A DNA stretch of 28,274 bases, taken from positions 1 to 28,274 of the forward strand of contig CAXTLC010000061.1 in the NCBI GenBank assembly GCA_964245075.1, given 5' to 3'. Made by a program: the position numbers and the translations under genes. The notes under the pieces were generated by a model. The model ran no database searches and had not been told where the DNA came from. It was given only the letters and a program-made list of their open reading frames with translations. Shown here piece by piece: positions 1 to 7,680 of the stretch (position 1 is its first letter; each line of letters opens with the position of its first letter). The stretch comes from LMUY01 sp964245075 (GTDB lineage Bacteria; Pseudomonadota; Alphaproteobacteria; Acetobacterales; Acetobacteraceae).

Positions 1-170
1 CAAACTACCTCAAGAACTCAGGATACAGTCAAACCTGAAATCATCCCGCTCTAGTTCTATGTTTGGCCTGGCAATTGACGCCCTGACTATTTCCAGCCAG
101 GGCAGTTGCAAGCTAATGCGAGCAGCTCCACGCCGTGATGACCGTCAAGCCCTGACATCAAACGTGTGGA
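1..170. other. Gene-free left edge
   Basis: I see no coding region or RNA gene here. The stretch is visibly richer in A and T than the rest of the window. It lies downstream of the ftsH stop on the minus strand. A 6-bp inverted repeat (GCCCTG at 80-85, CAGGGC at 98-103) could form a stem, but no T-run follows on the ftsH strand, so I do not call it a terminator. Confidence 0.5.
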
Positions 171-2048
171 TCATGCCGCCTTGGGCGCCGGGAGCCGCAA
201 TGCCTCGACCGGGTCCCGGTTCACCACCGTGTTGATCGCCTCCAGTTGCTCCCCCACCAGCGTCTCCGTTTCCAGCAACTGCGCTGCCGACTGCCGCAAC
301 AGGCTCTCATTGGCAGCCAGGATACGCTGCGCCGTCCCGTATGCGCCGTCCACCAGCGCGCGCACCGCGTCGTCGATGCTGGCCGCAGTGTCCTCGCTGT
401 AGGTGCGCGGCTGGTACTCGCGGCCTTGCAGGAAGCGCTGCCGCTCCGGCTCGTAGGCGATCAGCCCCAGTTTCGGGTCCATGCCGAACCGGACGACCAT
501 GCTGCGGGCGATCTCCGTCGTGCGCACCAGATCATCCGAGGCGCCGGTGGAAACCTCGTGGAACACGAGTTCCTCGGCAGCACGGCCAGACAGCAGCACC
601 ATCATCCGGTGCATCAGCTCGTCCCGGCTCATCAGGAAATGCTCCTCCATCGGCCGCTGCATCGTGTAGCCGAGGGCGGCGATGCCGCGCGGGATGATGC
701 TGATCTTGTGCACCGGGTCCATGTCCGGCAGCGCCATCGCGGTGATCGCGTGGCCCATCTCGTGGTGCGCCACGATCTCCCGCTCATGCTTGCTCAGGAT
801 GCGGTTGCGTTTTTCCAGCCCGGCCACGATGCGCTCGATCGCCGCCTCGAAGTCGGGCAGGGTGACCGAGTTGGCGTCGCGCCGGGTCGCCAGCAGCGCA
901 GCCTCGTTGACCAGGTTCGCCAGGTCGGCACCGGTGAAGCCCGGCGTGATCTGGGCGATCGCGTCGGGCTCCACGCCGGGTGCCGCCGCGATCCTGTGCA
1001 GGTAGATCGAGAGAACCTGCGCGCGCCCCTTGCGGTCGGGCCGGTCCACCAGCACTTGGCGGTCAAAGCGGCCAGGCCGCAGCAGCGCCGGGTCCAGCAC
1101 CTCGGGCCGGTTGGTCGCGCCGACGATCACCAGGCCGCTGGACGGGTCGAAGCCGTCCATCTCCGAGAGCAACTGGTTGAGCGTCTGCTCCTTCTCGTCG
1201 TGCCCGCCCATGGCGGGGCCGTTGCGCGCGCCGCCCATGGCGTCGATCTCGTCGATGAAGATGATGGCAGGCGCCTTCTCGCGTGCCTGCTTGAACATGT
1301 CCCGCACGCGCGAGGCGCCTACGCCCACGATCATCTCCACGAACTCGGAACCGGAGATGGAGAAGAACGGCACCCCCGATTCACCCGCCACGGCACGGGC
1401 CAGCAGCGTCTTGCCGGTGCCCGGCGGCCCAACCAGCAGCACGCCCTTGGGAATATGCGCGCCCAGCCGGCCGTAACGCTCGGGCGCCTTGAGGAACTCG
1501 ACGATTTCCTGCAACTCGTCCTTCGCCTCGTCCGCCCCGGCCACGTCGCTGAACCGGGTCTTGGTGTCGTTCTCCGCGTAGATGCGCGCGCGGCTGCGGC
1601 CGATGTTCATCAGCCCGCCCATGCCGCCGAACCCGCCCCCTGCCCCGCCGGCCATCCTCCGGCTGAGGAAGAACCACGCGCCCCAAAACAGCGCGAGCGG
1701 CGCGATCCAGCCGATGGCGCTCGCCAGCCAGCCCGGCGGCGGGGCGCCGGCGAACGAGACGTGATCCGCCGCGAGCGACTGCGCCAGCTCCGGGTTGACG
1801 CGCACGGTGGTGAAGCGGTCCGGCTTGCCTTTCTCCGCACCCTTGATGCTGCCCTCGATGCGGTCGCCGCCGACCACCAGGTTGTCCAGCTTGCCGGCGT
1901 GCAGCATGTCCTGGAACTGGCTGTACGGCAGCGCCTGCACACTCCCGCTGACGGTGCCCAGGTAATCCTGCACCATCAGCAGCGCCAGGAAGGCCGCCAC
2001 CCAGTACCAGAGGTGGAACTGGTGTTCACCCTTGAGCTTGGTCGCCAT
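171..2048 (-). CDS. ftsH: ATP-dependent zinc metalloprotease FtsH (paralogue-type)
   Basis: Membrane-anchored AAA+ protease that unfolds and degrades membrane and some cytosolic proteins as a hexamer. The 625 residues are laid out as in the family: membrane segments at about 11-27 and 110-128 around a periplasmic domain, a Gly-rich linker, Walker A GPPGTGKT at 207-214, Walker B IIFIDEID at 262-269, the SRH arginine region around 324-330, and zinc motif HEMGH at 429-433 with Asp506 as the likely third ligand. All catalytic residues are present. Two things are off the usual pattern: the pore-loop motif reads M-I-V-G (239-242) where the aromatic F-V-G is normal, and the N-terminus (FHLWYWVAAFLALL) differs from the main alphaproteobacterial FtsH. 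I infer a second FtsH copy rather than the housekeeping one. It is divergent from the transketolase-like gene, with about 120 bp between them. Confidence 0.95.
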   Translation of the reverse strand: MATKLKGEHQFHLWYWVAAFLALLMVQDYLGTVSGSVQALPYSQFQDMLHAGKLDNLVVGGDRIEGSIKGAEKGKPDRFTTVRVNPELAQSLAADHVSFAGAPPPGWLASAIGWIAPLALFWGAWFFLSRRMAGGAGGGFGGMGGLMNIGRSRARIYAENDTKTRFSDVAGADEAKDELQEIVEFLKAPERYGRLGAHIPKGVLLVGPPGTGKTLLARAVAGESGVPFFSISGSEFVEMIVGVGASRVRDMFKQAREKAPAIIFIDEIDAMGGARNGPAMGGHDEKEQTLNQLLSEMDGFDPSSGLVIVGATNRPEVLDPALLRPGRFDRQVLVDRPDRKGRAQVLSIYLHRIAAAPGVEPDAIAQITPGFTGADLANLVNEAALLATRRDANSVTLPDFEAAIERIVAGLEKRNRILSKHEREIVAHHEMGHAITAMALPDMDPVHKISIIPRGIAALGYTMQRPMEEHFLMSRDELMHRMMVLLSGRAAEELVFHEVSTGASDDLVRTTEIARSMVVRFGMDPKLGLIAYEPERQRFLQGREYQPRTYSEDTAASIDDAVRALVDGAYGTAQRILAANESLLRQSAAQLLETETLVGEQLEAINTVVNRDPVEALRLPAPKAA

Positions 2049-2131
2049 GAAACGGCCTCCAGGCGCCCTTGCGCCGCGTCCTCCGTCTCAAGTTAGAAGA
2101 AGGCCGCCAGTTTCCAGGCGGCGTGCAGGGC

Positions 2132-2160
2132 TTGCCGCACCGCACCGCTGCCCCTACACC
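2132..2160 (+). promoter_or_regulatory. Weak sigma70-like promoter before the transketolase-like gene
   Basis: TTGCCG at 2132-2137 and TACACC at 2155-2160 are 17 bp apart. Seven bases then lead to the ATG at 2168, so a transcript would start at or beside the start codon. The hexamers are poor matches. The spacing and the absence of a Shine-Dalgarno sequence are the arguments for it. Confidence 0.25.
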
Positions 2161-2167
2161 GCGCGCC

Positions 2168-4087
2168 ATGCCTCAAAGCCAGCCTGCGACATGGCTTGAT
2201 GACACGGCGCCGGGCGTAAGCGGCCCTCGCGGCCGTCCCATCGAATGCGGCATGGCGGATGCACTGCGCGCCGTGGCGGTTGGCATGGCGTCCGACAGCG
2301 GCCTGGCGGACGGCATGGCGGAGGCCGCAGCCGTGCTGTGGTCCGGGTTCCACCGCTTTGACGCCGCCGACCCGCATTGGCACGACCGCGACCGGTTCGT
2401 CATGTCGCCCGGCCACGGTGCGCCGCTGCTCTACGCCCTGCTGCACCTGACCGGGCACGAGGGCATGGACGCCGCCTCGCTGCGCCGCCACCGCCAGCTC
2501 GGCAGCGCCACGCCTGGCCATCCGGACCGTTCCGCGCATCCGGCCGTGGAGGCCACCACCGGGCCGCTCGGCCAGGGGTTTGGCATGGCGGTGGGCTTGG
2601 CGCTGGCGGAGCGCCTGCTGGCGGCGCGGTTCGGCAAGAGCCTGGTGGACCACCGCACCTGGGTGATGGCGACCTTGGGCGACCTGATGGAGGGCGTCAG
2701 CCACGAGGCCGCCAGCCTGGCCGGGCATCTGCGGCTGGAAAAGCTGCTGGTGCTGCTGGAAGACGACACCGGCTGCGTCGATTGCCGCAGCGGCTTGGCG
2801 GGGCCGGACGACGCGCTGCGCCGCTTCGCCGCCCTCGGCTGGGCCACCCGTGCCGTTGACGCGCATGACCCGGCGGCTCTGTCCTCGGCCCTTTCCCTGT
2901 CCGCCCGCTCCCACCGGCCGACCTTGATCGCCTGCCGCACCACCCTCAGCCGCGCCCGGCGTCCGGGGCCGGAAACGCCGAAGCTGACCGAACTTTGGGC
3001 CGAATCTTGGGCCGAAGCCGGCCGGCGTGGCAGCGCGGCCCGGCGCGCCTGGATCAAGCGCCTGGCCAACCATCCGCGGCGTGCCGAGTTCGAGCGGGTG
3101 CTGGCGGGCCGCCTGCCGGATGGCTGGGGCGAGGCCCTGGCCGCGGTGAAGGCTTCCCTGCTGGCCGACCGCCGCCCGGCCAGCACCCGCCGCTCCGCCG
3201 AGCGGCTGCTGGAAGCGTTGGCGCCGGGCTTCCCCGAGCTGGTGGGCGGGCAGACCGAGCTGGGGCCGGGCCGCGGCGCCCCCGTGACGCCGGGCAGCTT
3301 CTCCGGCCGCCAGGTGCATTACGGGCCGCGCGAGCACGGGATGGCCGCCTGCCTGAACGGCCTGGCGCTGCACGGCGGGGTGCTGCCCTACGCGGTGGCG
3401 CCGCTGAGCAGCACGGACGGCATGCGCCCGGCGCTGCGCCTGTCCGCGCTGATGGGGCTGCGCGCAGTCCACGTGGCGACGCATGACAGCATCGGCCTGG
3501 GCGCGGACGGCGCCGCCTACCAGCCGGTGGAGCAGCTCGCCGGCCTGCGCGCGGTGCCCGGCTTGCTGCTGCTGCGCCCGGCGGACGCGGTGGAAACGGC
3601 CGAGTGCTGCGAGATCGCCGTCCGCCGCACGGATGGCCCCACCCTGCTGGCGCTGTCCGAGCAGCCCGTGCCCGCGCTGCGCGCCGACGCCGGGGAGAAC
3701 CGCTGCGCCCGCGGCGGCTACGTGCTGGCCGAGACGGACGGCCCCCGCGCCGCCACCCTGATCGCCAGCGGCAGCGAAGTGGCGCTGGCGCTGGCCGCCC
3801 GCGACCGGCTGGGGGCCGAGGGCGTCGCGGTGGCCGTGGTGTCCCTGCCGGCCTGGGGATTGTTCGCCCGTGCGGATGCCGGCTACCGCGCCGGCGTGCT
3901 GGGAACAGCGCCCCGGTTCGGCATCGAGGCGGCGTGCGGTTTCGGCTGGGAACGTTGGCTGGGCGAGGACGGTGTGTTCATCGGCTTGCCTGGCTTCGGC
4001 GCGTCGGCGCCCCCAAGCGCCCTGTTCGAGCATTTCGGCCTGACGGCGGAGGCGGTCTGCAACGCGGTGAGACGGCGCCTGGCCTAG
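2168..4087 (+). CDS. Transketolase-like protein with altered cofactor site
   Basis: The 639 residues follow transketolase from end to end: TPP-binding, pyrimidine and C-terminal domains. Conserved parts include SPGHGA (80-85, His83), TPGHPD (115-120, His118), GPLGQG (132-137), REHGM with the catalytic-type Glu389, and THDSIGLG (438-445, His439). Other expected residues are missing. The SGHPG segment near residue 45 is replaced, removing the first His. The GDG metal motif reads G-D-L (171-173) with about two residues deleted. The Asn ligand of the usual DDN motif is Thr201. The His expected near 260 (E. coli TktA His261) is absent. It may be a divergent enzyme or a non-enzymatic paralogue. I chose ATG 2168 because the 33 residues before it are low-complexity and unlike the family. 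It lies upstream of gap and pgk, which fits a sugar-phosphate role. Confidence 0.8.
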   Translation: MPQSQPATWLDDTAPGVSGPRGRPIECGMADALRAVAVGMASDSGLADGMAEAAAVLWSGFHRFDAADPHWHDRDRFVMSPGHGAPLLYALLHLTGHEGMDAASLRRHRQLGSATPGHPDRSAHPAVEATTGPLGQGFGMAVGLALAERLLAARFGKSLVDHRTWVMATLGDLMEGVSHEAASLAGHLRLEKLLVLLEDDTGCVDCRSGLAGPDDALRRFAALGWATRAVDAHDPAALSSALSLSARSHRPTLIACRTTLSRARRPGPETPKLTELWAESWAEAGRRGSAARRAWIKRLANHPRRAEFERVLAGRLPDGWGEALAAVKASLLADRRPASTRRSAERLLEALAPGFPELVGGQTELGPGRGAPVTPGSFSGRQVHYGPREHGMAACLNGLALHGGVLPYAVAPLSSTDGMRPALRLSALMGLRAVHVATHDSIGLGADGAAYQPVEQLAGLRAVPGLLLLRPADAVETAECCEIAVRRTDGPTLLALSEQPVPALRADAGENRCARGGYVLAETDGPRAATLIASGSEVALALAARDRLGAEGVAVAVVSLPAWGLFARADAGYRAGVLGTAPRFGIEAACGFGWERWLGEDGVFIGLPGFGASAPPSALFEHFGLTAEAVCNAVRRRLA

Positions 4088-4152
4088 AAGCGCCGGCTTG
4101 CGCCTGCTTCACCGTTCCGCAACGATCCAGCCATGGAGCTGGGAGTGCGGCG

Positions 4153-5145
4153 GTGCGGGCCATTATCTTGTTGCTGGCTGGTTTGGCCGCCTTGCCGGCC
4201 CTGGCCGACGAGCTGGTCGCCACCAAGCCCGGCGTCATGTGCGCATCGGCCCAAGCGCTTGCCGAGCTGACGTTGCCGAGTGGCGACAGCCGCACCCACG
4301 CGCCAAACCCGGCAGCGGCAGATGTGGCGCTGGCGGCGGCAGGCGGCTGCGTGGACATCAAGCCCGGCACGCGAGCCACCGTCTTGGAAGCCTACCGCAA
4401 CACCACGGTCGCCACCGTTGACGGCGTGAGGCTCACGATCCCCAACGCGGATTTCCAGCCGGCAACGGCGGGCGGCGCTTCTGCCCAGGCTGGCTACACG
4501 GTGGCGAGCCGGGTTGCGGTGAACGGCTTGGGAGGCCCGTTCGCCGTGGAAGTGCTCGAAGACGCCCGCATCTCTGCGTCCTTGCGCAAGCAGATGTGGA
4601 ACGTGTCCGACGACCCCTCCTTCGTGCTGCCGGACAGCCCGCTCGCGGCCGAGTTCACCCGCCGGCCCCCGCTCGGCGCCAGGGTGCGCCTGATGGACGC
4701 GGGTGGGACCGTGATGGCCGAGCAGTTGCTCGAACGTCCGCTTGCCACCGTAGCCCTCGCCCCGCTGCACGGGTTGCCGTCGCAGCCCGTCTGGCTGACG
4801 GTCGATTACTCGATCGGGATGGGCAGCTACGCCGGTCCCATCACGACGTTGCTGCTGCCGGCCAATCAGAAGCTCGACCCCGTCACATACGCCGGGCCGC
4901 ACGGCCAGTCCGGAGCGGTCCAGCTCACCAGCACGCTTAAGACGGCGTGGCGCACGGTGCCGGGCCGGGCCGGCGGCACGGAGGAGCTGGAGGAGATTGC
5001 CTGCCGTCCGAATGACGGGGACGATTTCACGACCAGCTTGTCGACGTATCGTTACGTGGGCGGCGCATGGCAGCTCGCAGTCCGCAAAAGGGCCGGCTTC
5101 TGGGAAGCTGACGAGGTTTTCCCGCCCCGTTCCGCCTTCCCGTAA
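4153..5145 (+). CDS. Secreted protein of unknown function
   Basis: 330 residues from a GTG start, chosen because GGGAG lies 7 bases upstream and the reading begins directly with a signal peptide (hydrophobic core ILLLAGLAALPALA, cleavage after ALA near residue 17). The ATG at 4133 is out of frame. The mature part is rich in beta-forming stretches and Gly/Ala/Pro, with few Cys (near 15 residues after cleavage and later). I recognise no domain. It begins 65 bases after the transketolase-like gene on the same strand, and before the cassette inserted it probably sat about 100 bp upstream of gap. Its last 85 coding bases are part of the direct repeat found again at 6508-6640. Confidence 0.75.
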   Translation: MRAIILLLAGLAALPALADELVATKPGVMCASAQALAELTLPSGDSRTHAPNPAAADVALAAAGGCVDIKPGTRATVLEAYRNTTVATVDGVRLTIPNADFQPATAGGASAQAGYTVASRVAVNGLGGPFAVEVLEDARISASLRKQMWNVSDDPSFVLPDSPLAAEFTRRPPLGARVRLMDAGGTVMAEQLLERPLATVALAPLHGLPSQPVWLTVDYSIGMGSYAGPITTLLLPANQKLDPVTYAGPHGQSGAVQLTSTLKTAWRTVPGRAGGTEELEEIACRPNDGDDFTTSLSTYRYVGGAWQLAVRKRAGFWEADEVFPPRSAFP

Positions 5146-5193
5146 CGCCTCTGCACTGGTGCGGCGCCCCCAACGCTTTCAAAACCGGTCACC
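5061..5193 (+). repeat. Direct repeat, copy 1 (133 bp)
   Basis: Matches 6508-6640 at a constant offset of 1447 bases. The inner 108 bases (5068-5175) are identical, and the edges carry about five mismatches. This copy contains the 3' end and stop codon of the secreted unknown plus 48 bases after it, so it is the original coding copy. Confidence 0.97.
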
Positions 5194-5365
5194 TTCACCT
5201 GGGCCGGCGTGGCGTGCATCAGGAAGCTGAGGAGGCCCGTTTTCAACGCCGATACAATGGCCTCCACCACGCCAGCGGCACTGTGAACAAATAGCTGACT
5301 CCAAATTTGCCAACAACATCGGCAACGGAGCGAAAAACTTATGTGAGTGCGAGGAGCGAGATGAC

Positions 5366-5385
5366 GAAAACCCGCAATGCGGGTT
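5366..5385 (-). terminator. Rho-independent terminator of the oxidoreductase
   Basis: On the minus strand AACCCGC, a 3-base loop and GCGGGTT form a perfect 7-bp stem running straight into TTTT. It lies about 40 bases beyond the oxidoreductase stop. An upstream A-tract exists on the other strand too, so it could also act on the convergent transcript. Confidence 0.7.
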
Positions 5386-5423
5386 CCCGCACGCTCTCGG
5401 CCCGAGGCGGACGACGGGCCGCG

Positions 5424-6431
5424 TCAGTCAGGCACCGACACCGCCCCGATCCGCAGCAGCGGCTTGCCGACACTGCGACGCTCCTCCAGCGCTTCGTGCG
5501 CCTGCTCTACGGTGTCCAGTTCATAGCGGCCGGACATTTCCAGGGACAGCGCCCCGTCTAGGATGGCCTCGAAGATATCGGCCGCACGCCGGCGGACGGT
5601 TGCGGCATCGGGCAAGTGATCGGCCAAGCGCGGGCGGGTCAGGAACAGGGAGCCTGCTTCGCCGAGTTCGATGGGGTTCAGGTCCTCGACGTTGCCGCCC
5701 ACACTGCCGAAAGCGACTACGAGTCCCTGCTTGCGGGTCGCGCGCATGCTGTCGCGCAGGGTGGGCTTGCCGATCGGGTCGAACACGACGTCCACCCCGC
5801 GCCCGCCCGTGGCGTCGCGCACCTGATCCGCGAAGCCGCCATCCTCGTACAGGAACACGGCCGATGCACCACGCCGCCGGGCCACGTCCGCCTTGGCTTC
5901 CGTGCTGGTGGTGGCGAACACCGTGGCGCCCAACCGGGCACCCAGCTGGACGAGAAGCTGCCCGATGCCGCCGGATGCGGAGTGCACCAGGCACGTCACA
6001 CCCGGACCAAAGCGGCCGAGGTCGTAGGCTAGGTAATGGGCTGTGAGACCATGGAACATAGAAGACGCGGCGCGGTCGAGCGATAGCGCGTCCGGTACCG
6101 GCACGACGCGCCAGGCTGCCACGACCGCGAACTCGGCGTAGCTGCCCCATGACAGGCAGTAGGCGACGCGGTCGCCGATGACGAACTCCGTCACGCCCTC
6201 GCCCAGAGCTTCGACCGTGCCGGCACCCTCGATACCGAGGGTGGTGGGCATCACCTGCGGGTAAGTGCGCGAGGCGGCGTACTTACCTTGCCGCGTATGG
6301 ATGTCCATGAAGTTGATGCCGGACCAGGCAAGCCGGATCAGCACCTCTCCCGAACCCGGCGAAGGCACCGGCAAGTCTCGCCGCACGATGACCTCCGGGC
6401 CGCCGTAGCGGTCGATCTGGATCGCTCTCAA
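5424..6431 (-). CDS. NADPH:quinone oxidoreductase, zinc-independent MDR family
   Basis: A medium-chain dehydrogenase/reductase that would transfer hydride from NADPH to a quinone or enone in the cytoplasm. The first third is the GroES-like domain (RYGGPEV, SGINFMDIHTRQG, GIEGAGTVEALG). The Rossmann part starts at SASGGIGQLLVQ and runs to VVFDPIGKPTL. No zinc-ligand cysteines are present, as expected for the QOR branch. The reading frame is open back to a GTG at 6467, but family similarity starts at LRAIQIDRYGG and a promoter-like -10 lies inside the longer version, so I prefer TTG at 6431 (335 aa). It is opposite in strand to its neighbours and carries its own promoter and terminator. It sits between the two repeat copies, so it looks like an insertion. 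Confidence 0.9.
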   Translation of the reverse strand: MRAIQIDRYGGPEVIVRRDLPVPSPGSGEVLIRLAWSGINFMDIHTRQGKYAASRTYPQVMPTTLGIEGAGTVEALGEGVTEFVIGDRVAYCLSWGSYAEFAVVAAWRVVPVPDALSLDRAASSMFHGLTAHYLAYDLGRFGPGVTCLVHSASGGIGQLLVQLGARLGATVFATTSTEAKADVARRRGASAVFLYEDGGFADQVRDATGGRGVDVVFDPIGKPTLRDSMRATRKQGLVVAFGSVGGNVEDLNPIELGEAGSLFLTRPRLADHLPDAATVRRRAADIFEAILDGALSLEMSGRYELDTVEQAHEALEERRSVGKPLLRIGAVSVPD

Positions 6432-6445
6432 AGCTCTGCATCCCG

Positions 6446-6474
6446 CTATGGACCCCCAGCCAAGCACCGTTCAA
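6446..6474 (-). promoter_or_regulatory. Promoter for the oxidoreductase
   Basis: On the minus strand TTGAAC (6469-6474) and CCATAG (6446-6451) are separated by 17 bp. Transcription would begin near 6439, only a few bases before the TTG start at 6431. Confidence 0.4.
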
Positions 6475-6507
6475 CCGTCGGTGAAAGGTGGGGGCTCTGG
6501 CAGCAAC

Positions 6508-6640
6508 CGGCGGGTGGCAGCTCGCAGTCCGCAAAAGGGCCGGCTTCTGGGAAGCTGACGAGGTTTTCCCGCCCCGTTCCGCCTTCCCGTAACGCCTCTG
6601 CACTGGTGCGGCGCCCCCAACGTCTTTAAAACCGGTCACC
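6508..6640 (+). repeat. Direct repeat, copy 2 (133 bp)
   Basis: Second copy of 5061-5193, 22 bases upstream of the gap start codon. It still contains the last 28 codons and stop of the secreted unknown, but without that gene's body, so it is non-coding here. Its right flank runs directly into the gap ribosome binding site. Confidence 0.97.
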
Positions 6641-6662
6641 ACGCAACGAGGAGATCACCGCC

Positions 6663-7679
6663 ATGGCCGTGAAGGTCGCTATCAACGGGTTCGGACGCAT
6701 AGGCCGCCTCGTGCTCCGCGCCATCGTGGAAAGCGGCCGCACGGACGTCGTCCCGGTCGCAATCAACGATCTGGGCAGCGTGGAAGCCAACGCGCACCTG
6801 TTCCGTTACGACAGCGTGCACGGCCGCTTCCCGGGCAACGTCGAAGTGGACGGCGACAGCATCACCATACACCACAACGGCCGCACCTACGGCCCCATCA
6901 AGGTCAGCGCCGAGCGGGACCCGTCCAAGGTGCCCTACGGCGGCGTGGACGTGGCGATGGAATGCACCGGGCTGTTCACCAAGAAGGAGGAGGCCGCCAA
7001 GCTGATCGCGGCCGGCGCCCGCAAGGTGCTGATCTCCGCCCCTGCCGACGGCGTGGACGCGACCGTGGTGTTCGGGGTGAACCAGCAGGTCATCACGAAG
7101 GACATGACGGTCATCTCCAACGCGTCCTGCACCACCAACTGCCTGGTGCCGATGGTCAAGGTGCTGCATGACGCGTTCGGCGTACTGCGCGGCTACATGG
7201 TCACCATCCACTCCTACACCGGGGACCAGAAAACGGTGGACACGCTGCACAAGGACCTCCATCGCGCCCGCGCCGCCGCCGTGTCCATGATCCCGACCTC
7301 CACCGGCGCCGCCAAGGCCGTGGGCCTGGTGCTGCCGGAGCTGAAAGGCAAGCTGGACGGCACCTCCATCCGGGTGCCGACCCCGAACGTCAGCCTGGTC
7401 TCGCTGGACGTCAACCTTTCCCGCCCGGCGAGCGTGGAGGAGATCCACGCGGCGATGAGGGCCGCCGCAGAAGGCCCCATGAAGGGCATCCTCGATGTCA
7501 GCACGGCCAAGCTGGTCAGCAGCGACTTCAACCACGTCGCCTACTCCTGCTCGTTCGACGCGACGCAGACCGCCTCCGTCGATGGCGGGCAGATGGTCCG
7601 GGTCGCAGGCTGGTACGACAACGAGTGGGGGTTCAGCTCGCGCATGAGCGACACCGCCGCGCTGTTCGGCAGCCTCTGA
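6663..7679 (+). CDS. gap: Glyceraldehyde-3-phosphate dehydrogenase, type I
   Basis: Oxidises glyceraldehyde-3-phosphate to 1,3-bisphosphoglycerate with NAD(P) in glycolysis or gluconeogenesis. The 338 residues are standard length. NGFGRIGR (8-15) binds the dinucleotide, and Asp36 in AINDL favours NAD. The catalytic Cys156 is in SNASCTTNCL, followed by HSYTGDQ and the STGAAKAVG phosphate loop. The C-terminus has WYDNEWGFS. GAGGAG lies 8 bases before the ATG. One base separates it from pgk, so the two are one transcript. Confidence 0.99.
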   Translation: MAVKVAINGFGRIGRLVLRAIVESGRTDVVPVAINDLGSVEANAHLFRYDSVHGRFPGNVEVDGDSITIHHNGRTYGPIKVSAERDPSKVPYGGVDVAMECTGLFTKKEEAAKLIAAGARKVLISAPADGVDATVVFGVNQQVITKDMTVISNASCTTNCLVPMVKVLHDAFGVLRGYMVTIHSYTGDQKTVDTLHKDLHRARAAAVSMIPTSTGAAKAVGLVLPELKGKLDGTSIRVPTPNVSLVSLDVNLSRPASVEEIHAAMRAAAEGPMKGILDVSTAKLVSSDFNHVAYSCSFDATQTASVDGGQMVRVAGWYDNEWGFSSRMSDTAALFGSL

Positions 7680-7680
7680 G

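Noticed and set aside
246..2096. 616-codon plus-strand ORF opposite ftsH
   Set aside because: His/Arg/Gln-rich product typical of the antisense of GC-rich genes; ftsH on the other strand is unmistakable.
2069..2167. Upstream ATG extension of the transketolase-like gene
   Set aside because: The extra 33 residues are Arg/Pro-rich and unlike the family; a promoter-like sequence lies in the same stretch.
2093..4033. 646-codon minus-strand ORF opposite the transketolase-like gene
   Set aside because: Same antisense artefact; low-complexity Gln/Ala/Arg composition, no motif.
5052..5270. Two minus-strand ORFs with the same RYGKAERGGKTSS segment (also 6283-6642)
   Set aside because: The shared segment is only the antisense of the direct repeat, not a duplicated gene.
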